Below, piece after piece: positions 9,124 to 19,945 of a DNA stretch of 64,000 nucleotides (its first letter is position 1; every line of letters begins with the position of its first letter). Under the pieces are notes generated by a model. It was not told the origin of the DNA and searched no databases. It was given only the letters and a program-made list of their open reading frames with translations. Source of the stretch: Aricia agestis. Lineage: Eukaryota > Arthropoda > Insecta > Lepidoptera > Lycaenidae. Position numbers and translations under genes: made by a program. The stretch spans positions 11,872,001-11,936,000 of the forward strand of contig NC_056428.1 of assembly GCF_905147365.1 (NCBI RefSeq). Direction: 5' to 3'.

Positions 9124-9632
9124 TTAAGGTGACGCCTTGATAATTTGGTTGCAGGCTGCAGCGATATTGATTTTTCTCAACGAATAAACCTAAGAAATTG
9201 AATTTTTATTTCTTAGGTTAGTTCATTGTCAGTGTTCATCATGTCTTTATCTTTGAATTACCTATACATAATATAGCATAACACGATTGGTCAACTTTTA
9301 TAACACGGAATAATTAATTAAAAACACTTCTATACAAACAGATCTTCTAATTTTGCCAACAGAGGAGGGTGATTTCAGCTTCCAAAATTTGTACATAGAT
9401 TAGTTCAAGCATACACTATAATTTGCCTTTAGCTTATATGAATATAATTTATGGTTTTCAAATTACGCGACAAAAACCATTTTGTCGCTTACGCCCTTTC
9501 CATTTCTTGCTGTTCCATTTCTTGTTTTTTTCTATGAGCGACAATTTTTTCAATTTCGACAAAATTCTATGAAAACAAGCGATCTAAAACGTATCCAAAA
9601 TGATTTTAACTAAAGCTCGGCGGTACTCCAAC
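9124..9632 (+). mobile_element. TTAA-flanked element, family G, copy 1 (decayed right end)
   Basis: TTAA (9124-9127) is followed by GGTGACGCCTTGATAATTTG, a copy of the element at 57600-58100. Shared interior blocks include TTGTACATAGATTAGTTC, AAGCATACACTATAATTTGC and ACGCGACAAAAACCATT. The right end TCGGCGGTACTCC is a degraded GCGGCGTCACC and the right TTAA is lost. A TTAA target suggests a piggyBac-type source. Confidence 0.65.
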
Positions 9633-10349
9633 AGCATCTTGTCAGTTGCCGAAGTCATGAGGAAACAAGACCTCTGCGAAGCAATTTCTTGCCGTCCGTG
9701 CTGTTGCTACGGCCCCGGCCTGGGCCCTGGCATCCATGAGTAATTGTTAGACTATAAAACTGTGTGTAGCAGACACAATAACTATTAATTACATTGTTTA
9801 TTGTTGCTCGAGATGAGATGCGTTGGTGCGGTTTTGCTTTTCCGATCTACAACAGGAGATTTCATAAAATTTTGGCCTAGTAGTTGTGCGTGGCCAGAAA
9901 GTTTTTTGTGCAGCAACTATGATTGTAAATGATATGGCCGAGTTTGGAAGGTATTGAGGATTGCACAGCTTTAAGCGATATTTACACTAGGGTAAAGAAA
10001 AAGATGTTTCATGCCATAACTTTGCTTGGTTTGGTTTGGCTTGGCTTTTTTTTAATAACTAGACCAATGTCATTATCTATGGCACATCACTACAGACTAC
10101 CGTGCTACACTAGCGCCGCCAGACTCGCGATAATTGTCTAATTGTGGACAATCACTCGTTCTGTGAGTGCGCCGAGAACCGCCGGGCTATTTTAAGCCAC
10201 GCCGTCTGCCCTACTTTGGATACAGTCAGACTGCAAGGGAAACAAAACAGTCTGCTTGGCAAAACAATAAGCTTGACAAAGTTAGAATAATGGATTGACA
10301 AAGTTACAAGAAATTTCGACCAAAATGTGTATGAAAGCGAGGGTTTTTG
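9633..10349. other. Intergenic, small GC-rich frame at its start
   Basis: Positions 9615-9743 form a 42-codon plus-strand frame without an ATG upstream of its middle, ending in taa and encoding a Cys/Gly/Pro-rich tail (...CRPCCCYGPGLGPGIHE). It could be an exon-derived fragment but may be chance. The 70-codon frame at 9929-10141 has no family features I recognise. The rest is AT-rich. Confidence 0.25.
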
Positions 10350-10728
10350 AAGGTTCAACTTCAAAGGAGTATGTTTTAAAATGTATGGAGTCTGGTCCCC
10401 ACCACTAACGAGACCTATATAGTAAAATTGAATCTAATCTAAATACTGAATCATTATAACCAGATCTAGAATCGAGAATAGTTTTAACCTGTCAAGCCCC
10501 AAGCGGTATTAATATGGTCCATTGCACTTTTTAAGTACTCAATCTGTTATGTTATGTCACTTGGCATTTTCTATTAGGTTTTCACTAAAATAGATGAATA
10601 TCAATATTTTCACTCAAAAAATATTGTTTCAAATGATTACTCTATATTTAATAAACAATAAGTCAATATGGGTCTCGTTAGTGGTGAAAATTTGGACCAC
10701 TTTATTAATTCTCCTTTGAAGGTTCAAA
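10350..10728. mobile_element. TIR element, CCACTAACGAGACC(C/T)ATAT arms
   Basis: The left arm 10350-10420 (TTCAACTTCAAAGGAGTATG, CCACCACTAACGAGACC) and the right arm 10664-10728 (GGTCTCGTTAGTGGTG, CTCCTTTGAAGGTTCAAA) are inverted copies about 65 bp long. The core is AT-rich and non-coding. Confidence 0.7.
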
Positions 10729-11632
10729 TTTTTACTTTGACATGATTTTGACATCAAAATGTTACCGTATAATATGAAACTGAGTGTACCAGTTCTAATA
10801 TCGTCTCAAGTCGAGTTGATAATTGTACATGATACCTAATTAGTAAGTAGTGTAAATATTAATTATTCTGTTCGTATCTGTTATTTTCGTGTAAGTACCA
10901 AATTAGAATATTAACCTTTCGAATTAAATATAACGTACATGTATTCTACTAAATCTTATATAACTTAGCATTAATTTATAAACAATGTGGTTCTTTTTAA
11001 GAGCTCGAATATTTAGGATGTCTAAAATTTTTTCCAAACTTCAGAATAGTTTTATTTTCTCTTAAATTGGAATAATTTAAGCTTGCAAAAGTTATAACTT
11101 GCGGTGGCAATGCAAAAACATTATTTGCATAATATACCTAACTGGCCACTGGAACCTTACAGCTTAACAGTTTCGGTTCTTTTGTTTACGATAGTAACTT
11201 GCCACTTACCACGCTTGTGAAATAAATTAGCGAAAACGTTTGTTTACTGACTTTCAAAAGTTTCTCCGAAAAAGAAGTAGACCTATATTTTGTATTTACT
11301 TAGCAACTTAGGTACTGAAATTTGGAAAATACCTAGATATGTGTAAAGTTAATTACATTGCAATGCATTATGCAACTGACTGCAATTGGTCGAATTTGAG
11401 ATTGAGATACGTCATCTAGATTTGCGGCGAGTTTGAGTATGAGGGCGACACTTTATACTGATATTTTTGTTTTTAATTTGGTTTGGTCATTGACTATCCG
11501 TCATCATTTTTAGGGTTCCGTCTTATTTAAAAGCATCTAGGTCATATTAAACTTATTTTTAGAATTCATCCCTTTTTAACGAGCCATTTCGAATAACCCT
11601 TGCGTCAACACCTTGACGACATTTAAATCTAC
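10729..11632. other. AT-rich single-copy intergenic DNA
   Basis: No recognisable gene, RNA or transposon is visible, and no open frame exceeds chance expectation. Confidence 0.45.
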
Positions 11633-11859
11633 TTTAAAGGAGTGAGCACACTGAGACGGGCCGTGCCGGGACTCAGCGTGCCGGGGCTCATCGCAAAAAT
11701 CCGCCTCCATACAATTTGTATGGAAGCGGAAATACGCTGCGCCCCGACACAGTGTGCGATATCCGCTTCCATACAAATTGTATGGAGGCGGATTTTTGCG
11801 ATGAGCCCTGGCACGCTGAGCCCCGGCACGGCCCGTCTCAGTGTGCTCACTCCTTTAAA
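11633..11859. mobile_element. 227-bp foldback MITE, ~98-bp arms, TTAA at both ends
   Basis: The left arm 11633-11730 and right arm 11762-11859 are near-perfect inverse complements around a 31-nt spacer. The terminal sequence is AGGAGTGAGCACACTGAGAC. Each arm contains the palindrome CCATACAA(T/A)TTGTATGG. TTAA at 11634-11637 and 11855-11858 could be a TSD or just the palindrome's end. Four overlapping open frames on both strands here are artefacts of the symmetry. Confidence 0.85.
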
Positions 11860-12892
11860 AGGAAAAAATACGTACATTCACCTCTCAATTTCGGTGCTAA
11901 GAGTTTATTCCCACGCCACCTGTGCGTTCCGATCGCGTGTATGGCTTCACCTCCCGCCTCACCCAGTTTCACCCCCTTTTCACCCCTTTCACCCCCTTTT
12001 CCCCCTGTCCCGTGGGATCGGGTGGACGCAAATTGGGCGTGTTCAACTCGCACCGTTAATGAAACATAACGGTTTACAAGAACAGGTACATGTCCACATG
12101 AGTGGGTTTTGCGGGAATTTTTGAGTTCAGTAGCCCATTCAAGTTGCACTGATTTCGTTAATTTTGGATGGTGATTTTAGCAACACAAGAATAGTTGGGC
12201 GCAAGGTGCATGTAATTTTTGAAGGTTAGAGACATAAAGACCACATTTTGGAGACCAGCATGGTTACTTGATGATAAGAATCACAGTATTTGGACCGGCA
12301 TAGTAAGCGGAATTCACTCAGCTTCTCAAGTCAAAAGTTATTGATACATAACAAAATAATATATTATAGTTGAAATTCAACACAAAACCGGTGGTAGGCG
12401 GTACGTCAACATGTAGGGTAGGACTTTTTGAAAGTATTTGCTGCAAATTAATTTAGAAATAAGACAAATTTTATTCATTTATTTATATCCAAATAACAAA
12501 CCTTTTTAATTTGCAGAGGTGTGGGTTCTTAGTTCTTTCAACTCTATTCCCTTACCTCATAAATTTTATTTATCGTTATCCAAATCCTAAATCCATACCA
12601 AGCATGGCGACTGAAACATTTAATTTTCAGAAAAATTCGCCTCGTTACCTACTTACAATATAGGATTCTAATATAACTGGTCCTCATGTACTTCAAAAAG
12701 TGAACTAATTTTAACGTTTAAAAATACAATCGTTTACGCAAACTCAACGCAGTTTGCGCATAGCGCAGGTTTCCCCTCGATATAATAAGATTAGCCTTTC
12801 GAACGATATATTGCTCGATAGAATCTCCACTCGATTCTATTAATAGATTAACAATCGATAATTGTTTATGTTTACACATCTTCTTTATTGAA
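11860..12892. other. Intergenic; C-rich minisatellite near the left
   Basis: Positions 11968-12004 hold an imperfect TTTCACCCC repeat on the plus strand. The remainder is AT-rich, with no gene or transposon identified. Confidence 0.45.
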
Positions 12893-13275
12893 CCAAAGTA
12901 GGCAAAAAATTGTGTTTTTTGTATGGGAGCCCCCCTTAAATATTGAGTTAATTTTAATGTTATTATTATTTATTAAAGTACAAATAAAATTAAGACTATT
13001 GTGAGTATTTCAAGTGCCTATCTGCTACCATTATAAATTACGAGCAAAAAGGCCAAAAATATCACGTTTGTTGTATGGGAGCTCCCCTTAAATAGGTATT
13101 TATTTTATTTTCTTTTTAGTATTTGTTGTTATAGCGGCAACAGAAATACACAATCTGTGAAAATTTCACAAGTCTAGCTATAGCGGTTTTTGAGTTACAG
13201 CCTGGAGACAGACGGACAGACATCGAAGTCTGAGTAATAGGGTCCTGTTTTTACCCTTTGGGTACAGATCCCAAA
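12893..13275 (+). mobile_element. tRNA-like SINE, 5'-truncated copy
   Basis: It lacks the GGCCAAGTGCGAG head but has TGTATGGGAGCCCCC, TTTCAAGTGCCTA, CAACAGAAATACACAATCTG, CTAGCTATAGCGGTTTTTGA, GACAGACGGACAGACATCG and TAGGGTCCTGTTTTTACCC in the family order. Confidence 0.75.
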
Positions 13276-13837
13276 AACATGATTGGATAGGCTCTGTGCG
13301 CATTTAGCATAGAACAGTTATGTAAGTAAATTTAAAAATTCAAATGCTTTTCGGATGCCATAGCTTACATGCTTTGATTGCTTACATGTGTGAGTACTGA
13401 GTGGCCTTACTCCAGCCCTTGCATATCGCATCGCACAAATCATAATAAGAGCAAAACACACACAAAAACGTCGGCGGCATCAGCTTTATAAAGACTGCAA
13501 ATTCTCTTTTTAAATTCAATGAAAAATCATACGCACTGGCTCTAAAAAGTGACATTCCTTAAAAACCTCGTTCCCAGAAAATGCGTTGGAATGCTGCACG
13601 CTCGTTAGGGTCCCGTGAGGCTATTTAAAGGCTTTTGAAGGTTGAAGAAACCTGCCATGTCAGCTTATGTCTTGGTAAATTAAAATGAAATGATTTGAAA
13701 AGATTTTATTGAGAATTTTGACAAAGTAAATAGAGTATTTAAATAATTTTATTTTTTTCTTTGACTTGTATATTTTAATGTCATGTAAGTTGTAAGTTGT
13801 AACACACAGACCGATACGGTGCATCAGATTTTATCTT
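13276..13837. other. Intergenic
   Basis: Mixed-composition single-copy DNA with no feature I can support. Confidence 0.4.
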
Positions 13838-13985
13838 GTTAGATACTTTTACCCGCAGCTTGGTTGCGCTAAATTCGTTGATTGGGATAAAAACTATCCT
13901 ATTTTTTAATCGGTTCGGCGGTATTGCCGTGAAATATAGACAACAAACAAACATACACACAGTCGCATTTATTATATATAAGTAC
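13838..13985 (-). mobile_element. Decayed Helitron, minus strand
   Basis: The left edge GTTAGATACTTTTACCCGCAG resembles ACTAGATGATGCCCGCAAC. It is followed by ATCGGTTCGGCGG, CAAACAAACATACA and GCATTTATTATATATAAG, in the order of the copies at 7532 and 35432. Both termini are mutated. The open frame at 13836-14153 overlaps it. Confidence 0.45.
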
Positions 13986-14194
13986 TATAGAACGGATTTG
14001 ATGAAATTAGGATATCCAAAACAAGAATTAATATCCTGTCGACATTCCACCGGTCGTTCTCACGGAGCTTTTTTATCTCCGTTGTTTTACAACCACGCTA
14101 TCAGCACCATCGCAGTTCAGAGGTTGCTCATTGTTCGATTCATGTTTTCATAACGAGCTTATGTAATCGTTAAAATCGATTACGATTCCCGTCG
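13986..14194. other. Intergenic
   Basis: No recognised feature. Confidence 0.3.
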
Positions 14195-14430
14195 TGTGCG
14201 CCCGGCTTAACTATCGAGTACGCATCGCATTTATCGAATACTTCTTTTTCTCGTTTCGCCGTTTCCTTTCCTGGCCGAATGCCATGTTTTATTGATGGCC
14301 AGTTCATTGATATTGCTGGCTCGTTCAGCGCGGGTGAGTGGCCACTTATGTCGGCCATAAAAGGCCCAGCTCGGCCATATGGGGAAGCCGCCGCGGGTGC
14401 ATTCATACAATCGCCGCCAGCGTCACAAAA
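14195..14430. promoter_or_regulatory. Possible single-copy regulatory island
   Basis: This is a GC-richer, apparently unique block between AT-rich flanks. It contains GGCCATAAAAGGCCCAGC, GCCATGTTTTATTGATGGCC and several GGCCA/TGGCC half-sites. GCCATAAA is a known Abd-B/Caudal-type homeodomain core, but such short motifs are weak evidence. A minus-strand frame (14406-14170) spans it and encodes nothing I recognise. Confidence 0.2.
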
Positions 14431-15117
14431 CCGAATGTATGAATAGCTCTTTTTGTGGTATTGTGATGTGATGAAGTATAATTATAGGAGGAAATGCGTT
14501 TTGACCAAAGCAAAAAGACCTTTTTGTTTTCGGTCGCTATACTAATCGCATACTCCTGAAATTGTTGGCGTTATTTCAAGTATGATTAAAATGTCTGGTA
14601 GTGTGTAAAAAGTTGTTTACTCCGAGCATAGATTAGTTTTATTTTGGTGTATCATACTGATGCAGATGTATTTCTTATACATATTATTATGTCATGGTTA
14701 CTATACACATTGCCTAGATACATATTATGTGTACAAAAACTGCCAACCACAGACTGTAATTTGACAAAATTGGTAATAACAGGATGGTTTTCCTTGACAA
14801 TTTTCTTAAAATTTTCCTTGAATATTGTCTTTCTTTAATAATTATTTTTACCAACGGTAAGTAAAAATAACGTAAGCAACAGCAGGCATAACCTCCTAGC
14901 AACAGATAAGAACTTGTAACATTTTCTCCGCAGTAATTTCTAAGTGGACAGGAAAGCAGGTGTATTGCGCTTTGTAACTTGATGTCATCCTATAGCCTGT
15001 CTTTGTGTCGATTTTATCTATGTAGCTTCTACTATTACGTTATAACTTATAACATAATAATTATGTATTTACCACCAGAGTAATAAAAACATTAACATTG
15101 TGTGTACAGACGGTATA
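14431..15117. other. AT-rich intergenic DNA
   Basis: Two small overlapping open frames on opposite strands (14644-14902) are not supported as genes. I see nothing else. Confidence 0.4.
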
Positions 15118-15325
15118 CAAGGTGTAATAGAACAAAATGATAATAATTAAGGGTGTGTATGTATCCCTTGCATAGATAAGTTCAGTGTAAAAGTAGTAGC
15201 GCTGAAAGAGTCACCTTTTTAACTTCTGTATGGGCAAATTCATGACGCTGCACGCTGAGCGCTTGCCGATACAAATAACAAAAAAAATGTTCTTTCAGTG
15301 CTAACTTAACCTAAAGTAATCGCTT

Positions 15326-16143
15326 TAGTGATGGGACTCGAATCAAAATTGAGTATTCGAATCCATTCGAATCACCACGAAAATAATCGAATCGTGATTC
15401 GAATCAACCTTTGATTCGAATATACTGTTGATTCGAATCAAATCTTTAATTCGAATAGATTGTTAATTCAAATCAAATCCTTGATTGGAATCACGATTTA
15501 AATCAATAATCATACAGAAAGACAACGAAATGAAGCTGTCCATTTATCATTCTGTCATAAGCCACTGAATCGTTTTCGATAGGCGCCGTCCAATCACAGA
15601 CCTTCGCGCCCGCACTGGCCCAATAATGGGCCGGCTCGACCGGAGAAATACCACGTTCTCACAGAAAACCGGCTTGAAACAGCGCTTGCGCTGTGTTTCG
15701 CCGTGTGAGTGAGTTTACCGGGGGCCCAATCCCCTACCCTATTCCCTTCCCTACCCTCCCCTATTACCCTAATCCCTCTTAAAAGGCCGGCAACGCACCT
15801 GCAGCTCTTCTGATGCTGCGAGTGTCCATGGGCGACGGAAGTTGCTTTCCATCAGGTGACCCGTTTGCTCGTTTGCCCCCTTATATCATTAAAATAATAA
15901 TAATAATCGCACTGAACATTACCTTATTATGGTACTAATCTTTCGCGGGGCGTTGATTGACGTGATTCGAATCAGCTCGTGGAATAGAATCAGCTCGTGA
16001 ATTCGAATCAGCTCGTGGATTCGAATCAACTCGACAATTCCAATCAAATTATGTTCGAATCAATTTAAAAACTGACTCAAATCGAGATATAAACGTCATG
16101 ATTCGAATCATACGAATCAAATGTGATTCGAGTCCCATCACTA
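15326..16143. mobile_element. hAT-like element with GATTCGAATCA repeats
   Basis: The inverted ends are TAGTGATGGGACTCGAATCA and TGATTCGAGTCCCATCACTA. Inside both are arrays of GATTCGAATC-type motifs (15345-15505 and 15958-16125). The flanking octamers AATCGCTT and AATATCAT match at 5 of 8 positions, an eroded 8-bp TSD. It carries a SINE-like insertion and has no transposase. Confidence 0.8.
15611..15914 (+). mobile_element. SINE-like insertion with 7-bp TSD, nested in the hAT-like element
   Basis: The direct repeat CGCACTG at 15611-15617 and 15908-15914 flanks a plus-strand copy of the unit at 6609-6960: GGGCCGGCTCGACCGGAG, CCTACCCTATTCCC tract, AAAAGGCCGGCAACGCACC, TTTCCATCAGGTGACCCG, GCCCCCTTAT and an AATAAT-rich tail. 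The 5' ~40 bp are missing. A short TSD plus A/T-rich tail indicates retroposition. Confidence 0.8.
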
Positions 16144-16170
16144 AATATCATTTAGATCTGACAAGAATAA

Positions 16171-17522
16171 CTTTATAACTCTTGTCAAATTCGTAGGTAC
16201 CATACAATGATATTCTATGTTACTTGGTACCATACCCACTTGATTCATCATGACGTCTTCAAAATATATTGTTGACATAATGTTGCAGTACAAGATAATT
16301 AAGCTCTCATACATTGACGAAATCTATAAACAGATCTATGAACTCTACTAAAATATGCAAGAGATGTGCTAACTTTTGCGTTATCTAAGCTTATCTGCAC
16401 AGTTTCACCTGCACAGATTTACCCTGTATGACTAGCATTAATTAATCATCTACAAGCTATTGTAGAAAAGTGATAAAAATGTTTCTAAGCATTGTATTTA
16501 TTGATTAACACAGCTCTTTTTATTCTCATACATCTACAATACACACAAAGTTGTGTGTTTGTTGTGTGTTTGTCTGATGTTGTGTGTGTGTGTGTATAGT
16601 GGACGAGATAACTCGTTCGCACGTGTCACTCAGCTGATAGGGAGGGGAGCCCTCCTCCCACCCACTAGTGTTGATCCCGGTCTTTATCGATATTATTATG
16701 TTATAGTATTAAGAAGAAACTTCTTGAGCGACGTTGCCCACTTTTTTGGGATAAATAAAACATTTTGGACTTACGTCAGGATCAGATCACGTGACCTAAT
16801 CGAAAATTCGTAAGAGGGAGCGAGAAAAGATTAAATAATTGCCCTCTCTCTTTCTACCGCGCGTCAAAATCCACACTATTGCTTCTCTACTAATTGTAAA
16901 GTAGTGTGTAGTAGTACTTATTAAGGTCTACCTTTCTAAGGTCAATAGGTCCTTGTATGTAATCATGATTATTTACTAAGAAAAGTTTTTACTATCAACG
17001 TAAACAATTACCATATTTACTATGCCTGTTTGCTGTCGCAGAAAGTTTTTGGACAGATCTTTCTCTACATTATTAGAATTATATCATGATGTTTTGCACA
17101 CTCATTTAGACTATATTTGATTACTGGTAACCGTATTTGTTATATCTTGAAGAGCTTAATAATAATTATATTTGCATAATGAATTTCTTTCATAACTCTA
17201 CATAACATGAGATGGTTATAAAAGCTATAATATAGACATAACACAATACTAACATTAATTTGTACATAACATAGACGCACATAAACAGACTTTAACTTCT
17301 ACATGGTAGCTAATTTCGACTAAACATTAATGTTTTGTGACTAAAAATCTACCTAATGTCAACGCAACATTTACGGCTAACTCCTCAGTACTTACAACTC
17401 AGTGGCTAACTCAGAGTTTAAACGATTACATACTCAATTAAATATGAAGATTTGAACATCAACTCTATAGATTTTCTGTTAAACTCTTCATTGCATTAAA
17501 GATAAGTAATCAATTAATGTCT
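16171..17522. other. Mostly single-copy intergenic DNA
   Basis: It contains a TG microsatellite at 16581-16594. About 16600-16700 is GC-richer (GATAGGGAGGGGAGCCCTCC, which folds back on itself). The 86-codon frame at 16553-16813 runs through the microsatellite and is not supported. Confidence 0.4.
16581..16595. repeat. (TG)n microsatellite
   Basis: Seven to eight TG units follow a looser TGTGTTTG-rich stretch. Confidence 0.8.
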
Positions 17523-17661
17523 CTTAGCCGGCCCCTAGACGATCAATTATTGTATTGCCAATATCACGCTTTTCATGAACAGTTTAGACGGTCAATTTAA
17601 ACAACACGTGGAAAATTCGTCATATTGCGCAATGAAATTTCTCGTCTAGGGGCCAGCTTAG
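17523..17661. mobile_element. 129-bp MITE, CGGCCCCTAGACGA ends
   Basis: The element 17528-17656 has inverted ends C(C/T)GGCCCCTAGACGA and is flanked by the direct repeat CTTAG (17523-17527 and 17657-17661). The true TSD may be the 3-bp TTA within it. There is no coding capacity. Confidence 0.75.
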
Positions 17662-18206
17662 TGCGACCTTTAGCCTTAAATAAGAATCAAAAGACTATAA
17701 TAATATTATAGAAATCAATTCACAGTGATGTAAAATACGTAACATCGAGTAGGACAGGAGCGGCCCTAGACGCACGTGTCCAACGGCCAAGGCTGCGCCG
17801 TGAAAGCTTCGTACTGTGTGTACGCCTACGCTTACGACGCGATGGTACAGTTTGACGTGGAATTACGTAATATTACTGCATTATTTACGTTGTATGAGAA
17901 ATGGCTGATACGAGGAGACTGCCTCTAGAAATAGCCAGTGTCAGAAAATAACATTGTTGAGTTTCATGAATCGAAATAGTGAGGTAAAGATTTCTCAGAA
18001 GCAGATAAAATGAAGCTTTTACACCTAAAAATAGTGAATCTGAAAGAAATAGCACTTATCTTGCAGCCGCTTTGACCATGCGACTCTACAAGTTCAATAA
18101 ATGGATATATTACAGCGCATGTAAGAATAAATTCTAATTTTCGATGTACTTATAATATCTATTTATTGAATTTATATAAAGCCCGAGTAGAGGAGACCGA
18201 GAGAGT
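17662..18206. other. Intergenic
   Basis: A CpG-richer patch at about 17755-17850 (CGGCCCTAGACGCACGTGTC) partly echoes the MITE terminus just before it. The rest is AT-rich with no recognised feature. Confidence 0.4.
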
Positions 18207-18738
18207 TCGACCTTCACCGATCTGATAACCAGATGTGATATATTTTTTATCAAATATAATTTATAAACAGATATGCCTATAATTACTTGCCTATATAAAG
18301 TGCTCATGGCAATTTTTTAAAAGTTTTTAGCTAGGCAACAGCACTTTAAGTATGATTTTTTGCAGGCAAGTCTATATGACTGATTTTGTAATAAAATAAT
18401 CTAAAATTTGATATAACTTTCGATAAGTTAGCAGAACGAAGGAGTCACCTATATTGACTTACCTGTTCACATCGGCTTGCCAGGTAGCTATATATTATAA
18501 TATAGTATACACAGAAATGAGTAGGCAAGCCTACTAACTAAAACTAACAGTGAAATAAAATTCATTTGGTTATCAAAAGAATGAAAGTGATGAAAAAAAA
18601 TCGATTAAAGTTAATTTAATTAAAAATAGCCATGAGCACTTTTAGATAGGCAAGTAATTATAGGCATATTTGTGTATAAATTATATTTGATAAAAAATAT
18701 GTCTCATCTGGTTATCAGATCGGTGAATGTCGACCTTC
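18207..18738. mobile_element. 518-bp TIR element with ~115-bp arms
   Basis: The arms 18212-18325 and 18618-18729 are inverted copies (TTCACCGATCTGATAACCAG, TTTTTTATCAAATATAATTT, ATTACTTGCCTAT, GTGCTCATGGC). The direct repeat TCGACCTTC occurs at 18207-18215 and 18730-18738; the duplicated part is at least TCGAC. The core is AT-rich and non-coding. Confidence 0.8.
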
Positions 18739-19440
18739 CACCGGCTCTTAGACCATAATATAAAGCTTTATAAAAAATCAATTAATGATTGTAAAGCTTT
18801 ACTTATATTATAAAATCAAGAACAAGTTTTTATTAATAACTTTTATTTAAGTTTAACGAAACTTAGAAACGTTACTTTCTGATATAATATTTTAACAATA
18901 ATAATCCTTAGCGAACTGTACCACTAGTATTGTAGTAGTGTGCATCGATGCGCTCAGCGACGTATTGTAGTGTGCGTTGCGTCATAACTCATACATGACA
19001 CAACCAACATAGTATAATGAACATACAGCCATTCTCAGAACCACGCCAAACTTAGATTCATCCATAAACGTGTAAGCTTTTATGAGATTAGGTTTTTGGC
19101 GTTTTACCATATTTGGACATAACCAAATGTGAACTTCTGTGGTCAACATTTTACAACAACACATGAAAATGTTAAGGATTATGGGGATAATTAGAGATAA
19201 AAATATACTTTGAACATAAACCTGCTTTTTATTAATCACCAAGAACAACATGGAGTGCCTATGACAAATGACACATAGATAATAGAACGATAACTTGACC
19301 ATAACCAAGGTAGTGATACCATCCTACGCAGTGTTGCCATTCAAATACAATATTATATAAATCATTGTATATTAATTAACAGAAAAACCCTAAAGGCGTG
19401 ATTTTAATGGCAAACAAAAATAATTTGAGCTTATAAAATG
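18739..19440. other. AT-rich intergenic DNA around the open frame
   Basis: Apart from the unassigned frame at 18982-19308, nothing is recognisable. Confidence 0.4.
18982..19308 (-). other. Unassigned 108-codon open frame, possibly chance
   Basis: The minus-strand frame encodes two hydrophobic stretches separated by a Cys-rich, basic loop. It opens at TTG (first ATG at 19302). Near its end, GTATGAGT matches a splice donor, so it could be an exon of a membrane protein. I recognise no family and see no acceptor or neighbouring exon. In AT-rich DNA a frame of this length can occur by chance, so I do not call it a gene. Confidence 0.15.
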
Positions 19441-19576
19441 CTAGATGTTTAAATTGTTACTTCGTTGCGTCGGAGTTCGTTTGTCACGTGGGACCCGTAC
19501 ATTTTTCTAGGATAAAAACTTTAAAAAAAATCCACAGCCGAACATATAACCTCCTCGTTTTTTGGAAGTCGGTTAA
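19441..19576 (-). mobile_element. Helitron 3' end fragment, minus strand
   Basis: CTAGATG...TTACTTCGTTGCGTCGG at the left is a decayed 3' terminus, followed by CCCGTACATTTTTCTAGG. The unit ends with AACCTCCTCGTTTTTTGGAA and GTCGGTTAA, the block also found in the Helitron at 7156-7517. Confidence 0.5.
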
Positions 19577-19945
19577 CAAAACTATGGTCTAACGGGACTC
19601 GACGTATCTCCAAAGCAAATTCATCAAAGTCAGTTTAAACTTTAAGCATGAAGAAGTACCCCGTACAACACAGTTCGAATTTATATTTTTTAAGAGAGTA
19701 GGCCACTTTGTTTCCGTATGTACGTGATCTGTAGGGCCCCTGTGGCCGCTGCCACCCCCCTACGACGCTGCCGCCCATAGGCCCTGGCCTATAAGTATAA
19801 CGGCCTATTTATAAATAAAAAAGAGCTGGTAAGTGGTAACAGCCAGATTCTATAAAAGTGAAAAACACTACTCGCAAGTTGCATTAAATGAATGAAAGTG
19901 TTGAAATGTCACAAAATGTTTTCGCTGAAAGCTCAAGCGACATGG
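19577..19945. other. Intergenic
   Basis: A GC-richer patch at 19730-19790 (GTGGCCGCTGCCACCCCCC) is flanked by AT-rich DNA. There is no open frame with family features. Confidence 0.35.

Larger units (their letters stand above)
15118..16170 (+). mobile_element. MITE family B copy split by a hAT-like insertion
   Basis: 15118-15325 carries the family B left arm and most of the element: ACAAGGTGTAAT, AAGGGTGTGTATG, AGTAGCGCTGAAAG, then CCTAAAGTAATCGCTT. The family end continues after the hAT-like insert as AATATCATTTAG (16144-16155), aligning to AATTATCACTTAG at 24609-24621. The right terminal bases are decayed. Confidence 0.6.

Noticed and set aside
11576..12149. Cluster of overlapping open frames on both strands (66-160 codons)
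   Set aside because: They arise from the ~98-bp GC-rich inverted arms of a foldback MITE plus the C-rich minisatellite; the two strands give near-identical peptides because of the symmetry.
13836..14153. 105-codon plus-strand frame
   Set aside because: Its first half is a decayed Helitron and it has no domain, codon or splice support.
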